A stretch of DNA of 33,877 bases from Colwellia sp. 75C3 (GTDB taxonomy: Bacteria; Pseudomonadota; Gammaproteobacteria; Enterobacterales; Alteromonadaceae): assembly GCF_002836255.1 (NCBI RefSeq), contig NZ_PJAU01000039.1, positions 1 through 33,877 of the forward strand, written 5' to 3'. The notes below the pieces were generated by a model. That model ran no database searches and was not told the origin of the DNA. It worked only from the letters and a program-made list of their open reading frames with translations. Shown here one piece after another: positions 1-8,033 of this stretch; positions within the stretch are counted from its first letter, which is position 1; every line of letters starts with the position of its first letter. The position numbers were made by a program, and so were the translations under genes.

Positions 1-42
1 GATTTTACTGCTACGTTTAATTTGTCAGCAAAGACTGACTAA
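1..42 (+). CDS. Possible 3' end of an upstream gene (partial)
   Basis: Reading from base 1, frame 1 stays open for 13 codons (DFTATFNLSAKTD) and stops at TAA 40-42. This could be the last residues of a gene lying left of the window, but 13 codons are too few to assign a function, and an open frame of this length is expected by chance. The stretch from 43 to 151 looks like an AT-rich leader for the next gene. Confidence 0.25.
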   Translation, partial: DFTATFNLSAKTD

Positions 43-151
43 AAATCCTCCAATCACTTTTAAACAAAATTATGTTTAAGTTTTTGGAGATAATAAAAAT
101 AATGTCTGGTTTTACCCCCAGATACAAAATTAAGTTAAATAGGAATATCTC

Positions 152-2389
152 ATGAGAAAATACAATAAGATAACAAAGTTGTCGTTAATCGTCGGTGCAT
201 CTCTTGCCGCATCGGCATTCAACACTAATGCCACTGAAGTTACTTCAATGACAGTGCAAAGCCAAACAGCAAATGGCGTTCCATCTTTTGTTGTTGGTGA
301 GCTAGGAAATATGACGCAGAACACCGCAGCCCAAGCACTGAAAGATATCATTGCTAGCCAGAATGAATATGCCGCGACCGGTAATGAAAACTTTAACGTT
401 CGTAGACAATGGACAGATGAATTAGGAAAAACGCACACACACTTTAACCAAACTATTAACGGCATTAAAGTTTATGGTACAAGTATGATCATGCATGCTA
501 ATAGCTCTATAGGCGTATTAAGCACAGCTAATAGCCAAGCAAATATTTATGGTATCACTGGAAGTTTAGCTAAAAGTCCAATAGCTACACTATCAACGTT
601 CAATAGTGTTAACACTCTGAATAATAACAATGCCAACACCGGTAAAAATCAAGCAATCGCTGCAGCCCAAAGCATTGGCGACGTTAACGGTTCAGCTGAA
701 CTTGCTTACCTTTATATACCTTTGACTGAAGAAACAAAACTGGCCTATCGAGTAGAAGTATCTTGGGACAACGGTGGCGATGATTTTGGCCGTGACTTCG
801 TTTACTTTGATGCACATACCTCTGAAGTATTAAGCAGAGAAGCACAAGTCCATTCTTCAAAAAGTTGGAAAACCTATACCTTAAATGGTGGCTCAGCTAA
901 TTCAGCGCCTGGTTCATTGTTGTGTACTAACAACCAAAGCTGTGGTGGCAATGCTGCTGCACAACGGGCACATGATGGCGCAGCAAAAGTTTATGACTAT
1001 TACCAAAGTAAATTTGGTCGTGATAGTTTAGATAACAATGGTATGACATTAATATCAAGTGTTGATATGGGTGTCGCGAATGCTTATTGGACTGGGGCTC
1101 AAATGATTTACGGTCAAGCATCAAATGGCTTGAATGATTTTACTAGTGATTTTGATATTATTGGCCATGAATTAACGCATGGTGTAACTGATAAAACCGC
1201 CAATCTTGTTTATGCTAATGCCTCAGGAGCACTGAACGAAGCTTGGTCAGATATTTTAGGGCTTTCAGCTGAATCATACCGTAACGGCACAACAAGCTCA
1301 TCTTGGTTACTCGGTGATGGTTTATATAACACCCCAGGTAAAGCATTACGTTATATGGACAACCCAACCAAAGACAACTACTCAAAAGATTGGTGGCCAG
1401 AACGTATTCCTTACGTAAGTAACCCAAACAATAATAACGACCAAGGTGGCGTACATGGTAATTCGGGTATTGCGAACTTAGCGTATGTCTTATTGGTAGA
1501 CGGTGGTACTCACCCTCGTAACAAATCAACCGCACAAGTACCAAGTATTGGTATGGCTAAAGCTGAGAAAATTTTCTATCGTGCACTTGTTACTTATATG
1601 AATCAAAGCACTAACTTTGCCGGTGCAAGAACAGCAACAGCACAGGCTGCACAAGATTTATATGGTACTACTGAAAAAACAGCAGTTGAAACAGCTTGGT
1701 GTGCTGTAGGTGTTGGCGCTTGTCCTAATGGTGGTACTGATCCAACAGACCCTGTTGGTAATGTGTTAACTAATGGTGTTGCGGCTTCAAATTTAGCAGC
1801 ATCATCAGGCTCAGACATTGTTTACACCATGGATGTACCTGCCGGAGCAACTGACATTAGCTTTATTAGTAATGGTGGTTCAGGCGATGCTGACATGTAT
1901 GTGAAATTTGGTTCAACGCCAACAGATTCAACCTATGACTGTCGCCCTTACAAAAATGGCAACAGCGAATCTTGTTCTGTTACATCGTCTGGTGGTACTT
2001 ATTATGTTCGTTTAAAAGCGTACTCAACCTTTTCAGGTCTCAGCTTAACGGGTAGTTACACAACTAGCACTCCGGGTGGTAACGATCCTATTAATGATAC
2101 TTTATCTAATATTTCAGTAACTCAGGGACAATGGCAACGTTATACGCAAGTATTACCTGCAGGTTATACCGATATGAGTATTAGTATTTCGGGAGGATCT
2201 GGCGATGCTGACTTATATGTCCGTAAAGGAGCACAATCAACATCTACTGTATATGATTGTCGCCCCTATAAAAATGGCAACACTGAAAGCTGTAACTTCA
2301 CTAGCCCAGGCGAAGGAACTTATTACATAGATGTTTATGGATATAGTACTGCAGCGGGTATAACGTTAACGTTACAAGCGAACCCTTAA
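152..2389 (+). CDS. Secreted M4 family zinc metalloprotease (vibriolysin/pseudolysin type) with two PPC domains
   Basis: This is a secreted thermolysin-family endopeptidase, probably degrading extracellular protein. The 745 residues begin with a signal peptide (about 1-27), then an FTP/PepSY-type propeptide (about 30-230) and the M4 catalytic domain (about 240-530). The zinc motif HELTH is at 339-343, the third zinc ligand E363 lies in GALNEAWSD, and the catalytic histidine H435 is in VHGNSG. All key residues are present, so it should be active after autoprocessing. Two pre-peptidase C-terminal (PPC) domains follow, about 537-636 and 650-745. They share the motif YDCRPYKNGN and a GGSGDADxYV strand, so they look like a tandem duplication. 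PPC domains in marine proteases help with binding insoluble substrate and are often trimmed after secretion. The start is ATG 152, with AGGA at about 141. It stands alone and ends at an inverted repeat shared with the convergent neighbour. Confidence 0.95.
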   Translation: MRKYNKITKLSLIVGASLAASAFNTNATEVTSMTVQSQTANGVPSFVVGELGNMTQNTAAQALKDIIASQNEYAATGNENFNVRRQWTDELGKTHTHFNQTINGIKVYGTSMIMHANSSIGVLSTANSQANIYGITGSLAKSPIATLSTFNSVNTLNNNNANTGKNQAIAAAQSIGDVNGSAELAYLYIPLTEETKLAYRVEVSWDNGGDDFGRDFVYFDAHTSEVLSREAQVHSSKSWKTYTLNGGSANSAPGSLLCTNNQSCGGNAAAQRAHDGAAKVYDYYQSKFGRDSLDNNGMTLISSVDMGVANAYWTGAQMIYGQASNGLNDFTSDFDIIGHELTHGVTDKTANLVYANASGALNEAWSDILGLSAESYRNGTTSSSWLLGDGLYNTPGKALRYMDNPTKDNYSKDWWPERIPYVSNPNNNNDQGGVHGNSGIANLAYVLLVDGGTHPRNKSTAQVPSIGMAKAEKIFYRALVTYMNQSTNFAGARTATAQAAQDLYGTTEKTAVETAWCAVGVGACPNGGTDPTDPVGNVLTNGVAASNLAASSGSDIVYTMDVPAGATDISFISNGGSGDADMYVKFGSTPTDSTYDCRPYKNGNSESCSVTSSGGTYYVRLKAYSTFSGLSLTGSYTTSTPGGNDPINDTLSNISVTQGQWQRYTQVLPAGYTDMSISISGGSGDADLYVRKGAQSTSTVYDCRPYKNGNTESCNFTSPGEGTYYIDVYGYSTAAGITLTLQANP

Positions 2390-2415
2390 TTATTTATTAA
2401 GGTAGAGTAAAATAA

Positions 2416-2452
2416 GATGAAACTAGTCAACCACGGTTGACTAGCTTTCATC
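2416..2452. terminator. Convergent-gene terminator hairpin
   Basis: An inverted repeat lies between the protease (+) and the binding protein gene (-). The arms GATGAAA-CTAGTCAACC and GGTTGACTAG-C-TTTCATC pair over 17 bp with a single bulged C and a two-base loop. On the minus strand the hairpin is followed by TTATTTTACTC, a moderate U-rich tract. On the plus strand no U tract follows. The minus gene's TAG stop lies inside the stem. Confidence 0.7.
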
Positions 2453-3226
2453 TACTATCGACCATTTATGCTTTATTTCACGTAATTTTCCTGACGTTAC
2501 TAGTTCAGCATAAGCGGCTTGAAAACGTTCGATTAGCTTAGGTTCAGTATTAAAACCAAAAGCAATACTTAAATTACTTTGTAAACCTTTTGCTTCTTGT
2601 AATTTTTTTAGTTTTGAAAAATCATAATCGATACTATGGCTTAGTGACTTTAAAATAAGTTCATTGCTGAGGATAATATCTATACGCTGCTTTTCTAACA
2701 TAAGTAAACGTTGTTCACCTTTAACCACTTTATAAATGTTTTTAAAACCATTCTCTATTAAATATTGCTCAGTATTGTTTTCATTTATGCTGGCAATAAG
2801 CATACCTTTTATTGAGTCTAAGGATTCATACTCTTTAGTAATCTTACTTTTTAATCCCCAAAAATAGAACCGCTCATATTTTAAAGGCCCAACCCAATGA
2901 AACAAGGGATCACGCACTTTCGTGTGGGCAATGGAATAAACGAGTATATTAGGCTCTCTGCGGGCAATACCGTAAGCTCTTGCCCAAGGTAAAATGTGAA
3001 TATCTGGGATATCACCGGTGATTCTAAATAATTCACTAATAACTTCAGTCGCATAGCCACCTAGAGAGCCGTCTTCCAACTTAATTTGATAGGGTGGTAA
3101 ATACTCAGTGACAACTTTAATTTCCTCTGACTTAGCGGAAAAACTTGCCAAGAATACAAGGCCTGCTAAAGCAATTAAAGCTAGATGAGAGTTAAAAACG
3201 TTAGGGAATGTACCTTGATAATTCAA
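2441..3226 (-). CDS. Orphan periplasmic substrate-binding protein, SBP_bac_3 (amino-acid-binding/PBPb) family
   Basis: This is a 261-residue periplasmic solute-binding protein of the bacterial family 3 type, as used by polar amino-acid ABC transporters. The N-terminus has a hydrophobic segment (about 14-30) ending near SFSAKSEE, consistent with a signal peptide. The mature part starts with IKVVTEYLPPYQ and contains GGYATEVISELF, typical of the ligand-binding lobe of this family. The start is probably TTG at 3226: it is preceded by GTAGGTAAGA, and an in-frame TAG lies just upstream, so no earlier start exists in this frame. No permease or ATPase gene is beside it. Many proteins of this type in marine gammaproteobacteria are orphans that may act with a remote transporter or a sensor. 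The ligand cannot be predicted. Confidence 0.8.
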   Translation of the reverse strand: MNYQGTFPNVFNSHLALIALAGLVFLASFSAKSEEIKVVTEYLPPYQIKLEDGSLGGYATEVISELFRITGDIPDIHILPWARAYGIARREPNILVYSIAHTKVRDPLFHWVGPLKYERFYFWGLKSKITKEYESLDSIKGMLIASINENNTEQYLIENGFKNIYKVVKGEQRLLMLEKQRIDIILSNELILKSLSHSIDYDFSKLKKLQEAKGLQSNLSIAFGFNTEPKLIERFQAAYAELVTSGKLREIKHKWSIVDES

Positions 3227-3591
3227 TCTTACCTACTGTAAATTTAAGGAGATACTAACCATCATCCTAGCGTATAAAAAAAATAATGACCATATCAAAG
3301 TAGATATACGCTTATGCTACTTTTATGGGCCTAAAATTATTTAATCAGCCATCTATCAGCCTTATAACTTCAGAATACAAATGACAACTGCCACTATATG
3401 ACGATAGATGATAAAATAGCAGAATATTGCCTGCTAGATGAAGCAGCACCTCAGGGACTAACATTCATTTTTATCAGTGAATCGTGTGTGAATCACACTT
3501 TTCAAGTGATTATTCACCATTAATCATCCACAATTTTTTGCATCAATTAAATGACATAGACTAGATTGATGCCGTTCTACTAAACAGAGAT
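3227..3591. other. 365-bp divergent intergenic region
   Basis: This gap separates two divergently transcribed genes and must hold both promoters. It is AT-rich and has no convincing ORF. Its one notable structure is the cluster of GTGAAT/ATTCAC elements at 3477-3517. I could not pick a -35/-10 pair with confidence. Confidence 0.6.
3477..3517. promoter_or_regulatory. Cluster of GTGAAT/ATTCAC direct and inverted repeats (possible operator or leader structure)
   Basis: Two direct copies of GTGAATC occur at 3477-3483 and 3488-3494, with an inverted ATTCAC at 3512-3517. Two mutually exclusive hairpins overlap here: GTGTG/CACAC (3484-3488 with 3494-3498) and AATCAC/GTGATT (3491-3496 with 3506-3511). 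The cluster sits about 75 bp before the ABC transporter start. It could be a repressor or activator site, or an mRNA leader structure. No known regulator motif was recognised. Confidence 0.35.
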
Positions 3592-4461
3592 ATGATGAAA
3601 GCATTGACCAAATTAATAGCACTATGTGCATTAACACTTAGCCTATTTGTAAGTAACAACGCGAACGCTACAACATTTACTTTTACCGCCATTCCAGATG
3701 AAGATGAATCTCAGCTAAGAACCCGTTTTGAAAAGGTTGCTCTGTATTTAGAGAAGGAGCTTGGTGTTGAGGTAAAGTATATACCGGTTAAATCATACTC
3801 AGCCGCAGTAACCGCCTTTAGAAATAACCAAGTGCAACTTGCCTGGTTTGGTGGTTTATCTGGCGTACAAGCCAGAAAATTAGTGCCTGGCTCAAAAGCC
3901 ATTGCACAAGGTTATGAAGACCAATTTTTCAAAAGCTACTTTATCGCCCACTATAGTACCGGTTTAGCGATGAGCGACAGCTTTCCTGATATCAGTCAAA
4001 AAACCTTCACCTTTGGCTCAAAAGGCTCTACTTCTGGTAGATTAATGCCGCAATATTATATCGAGCAACACTTAGAGAAAAAGCCACAACAAGCCTTTAA
4101 ACGCGTTGGCTTTTCTGGTGACCATAGTCGGACTATTGCCCAAGTTCAAGCAGGTGCTTACCAAGTTGGCGCTGTTAATTATAAAGTATGGGAAAGTGCC
4201 CTAGCCGCTGGAAAAATTGATACTAATAAAGTAAAGGTTATTTGGGAAACCCCCGCCTACCCTGATTATCAATGGACAATACGTTCAGGTGTTAATGCCC
4301 AATTTGGCGAAGGGTTTGCTGATAAAGTTCAAGCAGTACTGCTTAATATGAATAACCCCGAGCTCCTTAAGAGTTTTCCACGCTCTTCCTTTGTAAACGC
4401 TGATAATAAAGATTTTGAACCGGTATTAACTGTCGCTAAAAAGATAGGACTTATCGATTAA
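3592..4461 (+). CDS. PhnD-like ABC transporter substrate-binding protein (putative selenate subfamily)
   Basis: This 289-residue periplasmic protein belongs to the phosphonate/phosphite (PhnD) binding-protein superfamily. A signal peptide covers about 1-26, ending NANA-TTFTF. The mature start TAIPDEDESQLRTRF and the segments AWFGGLSGVQAR, GSKGSTSGRLMP and GFSGDHSRT match, from memory, the family annotated as a putative selenate ABC transporter binding protein (TIGR04553 type). That name comes from genomic proximity to selenium genes in other genomes and is not a proven substrate. Phosphonate, phosphite or another oxyanion remain possible. Start choice is between ATG 3592 and ATG 3595; the weak AGAGA at 3586-3590 fits the second slightly better. 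The TAA stop overlaps the ATG of the ATPase gene (TAATG), so the genes are translationally coupled. Confidence 0.85.
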   Translation: MMKALTKLIALCALTLSLFVSNNANATTFTFTAIPDEDESQLRTRFEKVALYLEKELGVEVKYIPVKSYSAAVTAFRNNQVQLAWFGGLSGVQARKLVPGSKAIAQGYEDQFFKSYFIAHYSTGLAMSDSFPDISQKTFTFGSKGSTSGRLMPQYYIEQHLEKKPQQAFKRVGFSGDHSRTIAQVQAGAYQVGAVNYKVWESALAAGKIDTNKVKVIWETPAYPDYQWTIRSGVNAQFGEGFADKVQAVLLNMNNPELLKSFPRSSFVNADNKDFEPVLTVAKKIGLID

Positions 4462-5171
4462 TGATCACTATCGACAAGCTAAACCTTCATTATGATAGAA
4501 CTGCTGGCTACAATACTGGTAAGAAAACCGGCAAAAACAAGGCATCTACACAGGTGATTTTTGACCTGAGCCTAACAATCAGTGAAGGTGAGAAAGTTGC
4601 GATTATTGGTCCCTCAGGTGCTGGGAAATCTAGCTTGTTACACCATTTGTATCAAACATTACAAAACCGTGCAGCCCTTTGTTCACAGCGCCAAGGCTTA
4701 GTTGATAATTTAAGTATTTACCACAATATATTTATGGGCGCTTTAGCGCGCCACCACTGGTTATTTAACCTAGTGAATTTAATTAGACCTTTCAAGCAAG
4801 ACCTGAACAATATTACTGCACTTTGTCAGCAATTAGAATTAGATCAGCCTTTAACTAAAAAGGTAGATAAACTCTCTGGTGGGCAAAGACAACGCGTAGC
4901 CTTAGCAAGAGCTCTATATCAGCAGCAAGATATTTTTATCGGCGATGAACCTTTTTCCGCGCTCGACCCCTTAATGACATCAAGATTACTCGAAAGCGTA
5001 TTAGCACAGCACAACAGCGTAATTATGGTGATGCATGACCGAGAATTAGCCATGAGCGCTTTTGACCGCGTTATCGCGTTAGATAAAGGACGACTGGTGT
5101 TCGACAGCAAACAACAGCATGTAGACCAACAGCAGATCACCAAACTATTTCAAACGAGCGCAGTCGCGTAA
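4461..5171 (+). CDS. PhnC-like ABC transporter ATP-binding protein
   Basis: This 236-residue cytoplasmic ATPase energises the transporter. Walker A is GPSGAGKSS at 50-58, the signature is LSGGQRQR at 138-145, and Walker B with its catalytic glutamate is IFIGDEP, with D162 and E163. The D-loop SALD and the switch histidine in VMHDRELA are also present. The domain resembles PhnC and the methionine/phosphonate importer ATPases. Residues 12-28, which carry a lysine-rich insertion near KKTGKNK before the first strand ends, are a small departure from the usual N-terminus. The first base overlaps the stop of the binding-protein gene, and the permease starts 10 bp after this gene, so it is the middle of a three-gene operon. 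Confidence 0.92.
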   Translation: MITIDKLNLHYDRTAGYNTGKKTGKNKASTQVIFDLSLTISEGEKVAIIGPSGAGKSSLLHHLYQTLQNRAALCSQRQGLVDNLSIYHNIFMGALARHHWLFNLVNLIRPFKQDLNNITALCQQLELDQPLTKKVDKLSGGQRQRVALARALYQQQDIFIGDEPFSALDPLMTSRLLESVLAQHNSVIMVMHDRELAMSAFDRVIALDKGRLVFDSKQQHVDQQQITKLFQTSAVA

Positions 5172-5180
5172 GCTTATTTT

Positions 5181-6692
5181 ATGCCACAACTGCAGCAAGT
5201 TAAAAACACACATTATCCCTTGGGTTATTGGCAAAAAGTCACTGTATTAATCTGGCTTATCGCGCTGCTTATTATTCCTTTCGCTGATATAGAAATTGTA
5301 AACTTCGACCCTTTACTTGAGTTAACGCTCATGGCTCAAGGATTAATGGCTCCTGACTTTTTTGCCACCGAATACTTGTTCCAAGCCGTTATTCAAACGA
5401 TTAACTTTGCCATTATAGGCGTCTGTTTAGGTCTCGTACTCGGCGCTCCTTTAGCCTTAATATATCAACACCCAATCGTATCGAGTTGCTGCGCTTTTTT
5501 CCGTGCTATCCATGAAATTTTCTGGGCATTGTTATTCTTACAAATATTTGGTCTGTCTCCTATGACCGGAATTTTGGCCATCACCATACCGTTTGCCGCC
5601 ACCTTTGCCCGGGTGTTTCACGATATCATCAACCAATCGTCTGATAGCCCATTAGAGAGTATCGATAGCCGCGCAGATATTATTAGCCGTTTCACCTACG
5701 GGAAAATAGCGCAAGTCTTGCCACAACTTATGGCCTACACTCGTTACCGTTTTGAATGTGCCTTGAGAAGCAGCGCCGTATTAGGCTTTATCGGAATGCC
5801 AACATTAGGTTTTTATATGGAAACCGCTTTTAGACAAGGAAACTATAACGAGGGCGCGGCGTTATTAATCATATTTGTAACGCTTATCGGCACCATTAGT
5901 TACTGGTGCCCACCCAAATTAATGATGGTTTATTTCATTATCGCTTGCCTGACTCTAGTGGATATTCCAGCAGTAGATAGCAGCTTACTGGTGCGCTTTA
6001 TCAGCCAAGATATTTTGCCTCCCGCGTTAGTAAACGTCGGGACTTTTGCAGAGGTTCAATGGGCATCACTCACTACTTGGTTTACCGACCTATTAGTTGA
6101 GCAAGCTATTCCCGGCGGCATTGCGACTATCACCTTAGCGCTACTTGCCTTAGCAGCCACCCACGTTGTTACTTTAAACGCCCATGCCCTAGCGAGTAGA
6201 CAGTTATGGCCGACACCACTGACTTGGCTTGGCCAGTTAATATTATTAATTGGTCGCTCAGTACCCGAATATATCTTAGCTTTTATCTTTTTAATGTTGC
6301 TCGGCCCATCGATGTTACCGGCGGTTATCGCGTTAGCCATACACAATGGCTGCGTTATCGCTTATTTGGCTGTCAAGCAAAGTAACGCCATTGCTCCGCA
6401 ACAGATGCAAATGAGTAAGTTTAATCAGTTTAACTATCACATAATGCCTAATATCTACCCCAACATGATGGCCTTACTGTTTTATCGTTTCGAGATCATA
6501 GTGCGAGAAACTGCTGTCTTTGGAATTTTGGGTATTATGACGCTAGGGTTTTATATCGACAGTAACTTCAGCGAAATACGCTATAGCAATGCACTCGTAC
6601 TTATCACCTGTACCGCCCTGCTTAATGTTGCCATTGATATTTTATCAAGGCGCCTACTTAAGTTTCCAAAATCGAGCCAGACTCGTTGTTAA
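5181..6692 (+). CDS. PhnE-like ABC transporter permease, fused tandem (two permease domains in one chain)
   Basis: This 503-residue inner-membrane protein contains two PhnE-type permease halves joined end to end. Each half ends with the same pattern: RSSAVLGFIGMPTLGFYMET near 210-230 and RETAVFGILGIMTLGFYIDS near 440-460, each followed by NYNEGAALLII or RYSNALVLI. These are the coupling-helix and last transmembrane regions of the family. PhnE usually forms a homodimer of about 260 residues; here the fusion supplies both halves. Hydrophobic segments occur throughout, about six per half. It is the last gene of the transporter operon. The start ATG 5181 follows a weak ribosome site (GTAAG). Confidence 0.9.
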   Translation: MPQLQQVKNTHYPLGYWQKVTVLIWLIALLIIPFADIEIVNFDPLLELTLMAQGLMAPDFFATEYLFQAVIQTINFAIIGVCLGLVLGAPLALIYQHPIVSSCCAFFRAIHEIFWALLFLQIFGLSPMTGILAITIPFAATFARVFHDIINQSSDSPLESIDSRADIISRFTYGKIAQVLPQLMAYTRYRFECALRSSAVLGFIGMPTLGFYMETAFRQGNYNEGAALLIIFVTLIGTISYWCPPKLMMVYFIIACLTLVDIPAVDSSLLVRFISQDILPPALVNVGTFAEVQWASLTTWFTDLLVEQAIPGGIATITLALLALAATHVVTLNAHALASRQLWPTPLTWLGQLILLIGRSVPEYILAFIFLMLLGPSMLPAVIALAIHNGCVIAYLAVKQSNAIAPQQMQMSKFNQFNYHIMPNIYPNMMALLFYRFEIIVRETAVFGILGIMTLGFYIDSNFSEIRYSNALVLITCTALLNVAIDILSRRLLKFPKSSQTRC

Positions 6693-6703
6693 CTCGTCTA
6701 TTT

Positions 6704-6727
6704 GACCATCTAACTGGTCTTTCTTTA
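6704..6727 (+). terminator. Weak intrinsic terminator after the transporter operon
   Basis: GACCA (6704-6708) pairs with TGGTC (6715-6719) around a six-base loop, and TTTCTTTATC follows. The five-pair stem is short, so termination would be partial. Confidence 0.4.
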
Positions 6728-6823
6728 TCTAATTATTAATGATCACTTTGTGCGCATTGTTGACCTTACTAATTGAAAAGATTAAAGTCTTCTTAGAACG
6801 ACAAGCAGACAACGCAATAGTCA

Positions 6824-7804
6824 ATGGTAAAAGGAATTACCTTTTCACCTGCATTGATTTATATAAACATTTTAAATTTCTCGGATATCAAGGAGGTCAA
6901 CATTATAAACAAGGAGATTAATAACCATTTACTTCATAAGTTTGATATTTTATTTATTGCTTTTTTTTCGTTAACCCCTATTTCGAAAGAAATAATACCT
7001 AATGATATAGTGCTCCATTATTGGTTTCCTATTTTTAGCGTATTATTTTTTGTTGCAGCCATACCTTATATTGATTCAATCAAAAAATATTTTACGTTAG
7101 TCCTTATTTCATTTATCTCTGGCGTTATTGTTGCCAACTTATACTCTGACCACTTTCATGGTTACGGCATTATTTTCTTTCTTCTGTATTTGAAAATATT
7201 TGTCGTATCGAGTGTTGTAGGTTTCATATCGGCCAAATATTGCTGGCATCAAATTGAAAGGCGGTTGTTTAATAAAAAAGAGTTGTTCTTATGGGCAGGC
7301 TTTATTGTTCTATTCTTGGCTGTAGGAATTGCTTCTATTATTTTTGATGTTTCATCAGAAAACAAACTACATGGTGAACTCAGAAAAAGGTATCAGTTAG
7401 CGGAAAACATCAGCGCATACTATAACCGAAGTAGAAATAAGAACATTAATAATCAAGTTGTTATTGAACAAAAATTAATCGGCGATCTTTATTCAGGAAA
7501 AGAGGGCATAATTAGTCACGGTTATGGCGGTAATATTATTGCTTCAAGTGATCATAAAGGTATTTCTCTTGTTTATGAAGGGATTCCTGAAAATGAAGCC
7601 TGTAATATGTTTGATTATTTCTCTTCGCCGAATATCTATGGTTTTGATGATACTTTTGTTAATGACGTGTTAGTTAGATCACGCGTTAACTATAAAAACA
7701 TAATAAATAGCAAAGACATCTGCTATGAAAGTGATGATAAAGTGACCATACGTTACACTGGCTCGTATGAAAATTTCGATCGGGCTTCAAAATACTTACG
7801 CTAA
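6824..7804 (+). CDS. Polytopic membrane protein with a C-terminal type IVb pilin (PilS)-like domain; unknown function
   Basis: No full-length family is recognised. With numbering from ATG 6824, hydrophobic segments lie at about 40-54, 62-83, 88-107, 113-139 and 154-176, followed by a soluble domain to 326. That domain resembles type IVb/PilS pilin heads: an amphipathic helix (ELRKRYQLAENISAYY, 185-200), a GYGGNII strand, a VYEGIPENEAC stretch with C260, then VNDVLV, and a second cysteine C300 followed by DKVTIRYTGS. The paired cysteines and the order of motifs fit the pilin disulphide-loop region. The last hydrophobic segment plus helix would take the place of the pilin N-terminal helix. The start is uncertain: ATG 6824 has no ribosome site, while a strong one at 6890-6896 sits five bases before an in-frame ATT at 6902, which would give 300 residues. 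The gene stands alone, with no pilus assembly genes nearby. The pilin assignment is an inference from motif order. Confidence 0.6.
   Translation: MVKGITFSPALIYINILNFSDIKEVNIINKEINNHLLHKFDILFIAFFSLTPISKEIIPNDIVLHYWFPIFSVLFFVAAIPYIDSIKKYFTLVLISFISGVIVANLYSDHFHGYGIIFFLLYLKIFVVSSVVGFISAKYCWHQIERRLFNKKELFLWAGFIVLFLAVGIASIIFDVSSENKLHGELRKRYQLAENISAYYNRSRNKNINNQVVIEQKLIGDLYSGKEGIISHGYGGNIIASSDHKGISLVYEGIPENEACNMFDYFSSPNIYGFDDTFVNDVLVRSRVNYKNIINSKDICYESDDKVTIRYTGSYENFDRASKYLR
6890..6896 (+). promoter_or_regulatory. Perfect Shine-Dalgarno AAGGAGG preceding an in-frame ATT codon
   Basis: AAGGAGG (followed by T) lies five bases before ATT 6902, which is in frame with the membrane protein. No ATG, GTG or TTG lies at a suitable distance. 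A second AAGGAG at 6911-6916 has no usable start after it in this frame. ATT initiation is known for infC and pcnB in Escherichia coli. Confidence 0.4.
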
Positions 7805-7810
7805 TGACCG

Positions 7811-7887
7811 CTCATTGGTGGTAAAGCAGACTACTTATTAAGATAAATTCATGTCTTAATTAGGCCTGCTTTGTGGTAATAGTGAGC
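7811..7887 (+). terminator. Nested inverted repeats after the membrane protein gene
   Basis: Three nested arm pairs are visible: GCTCA 7811-7815 with TGAGC 7883-7887, AAAGCAG 7823-7829 with CTGCTTT 7866-7872, and ATTAAGA 7837-7843 with TCTTAAT 7854-7860. Together they can form one long imperfect hairpin just after the stop codon. There is no strong U tract, so it may protect the mRNA 3' end rather than terminate. Confidence 0.4.
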
Positions 7888-7933
7888 TTTAGCTGTGTGC
7901 AGTAACTCCCCGAATTAAAGGTCGAATAAAGAC

Positions 7934-7973
7934 AAAATAAATTAGTTAAATGACAAAAAACTTAATTTATTTT
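7934..7973. repeat. AT-only inverted repeat upstream of the VWA operon
   Basis: AAAATAAATTA (7934-7944) is a perfect 11-base inverted match to TAATTTATTTT (7963-7973) around an 18-base spacer. It ends 60 bp before the VWA gene. It could be an operator for the sigma-factor operon or part of its promoter. In AT-rich DNA such matches are not rare. Confidence 0.3.
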
Positions 7974-8033
7974 AACCCTTTTTATCAACTGACTCGTTTA
8001 TATCAATAACATCACTATTAACCTGAGACGATT

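Noticed and set aside
6739..6921. A 60-codon open frame (+) overlapping the start of the pilin-like gene
   Set aside because: It has no ribosome site and no family resemblance, and its second half lies antiparallel in meaning to the better-supported frame. A real leader peptide is not excluded, but there is no positive evidence.
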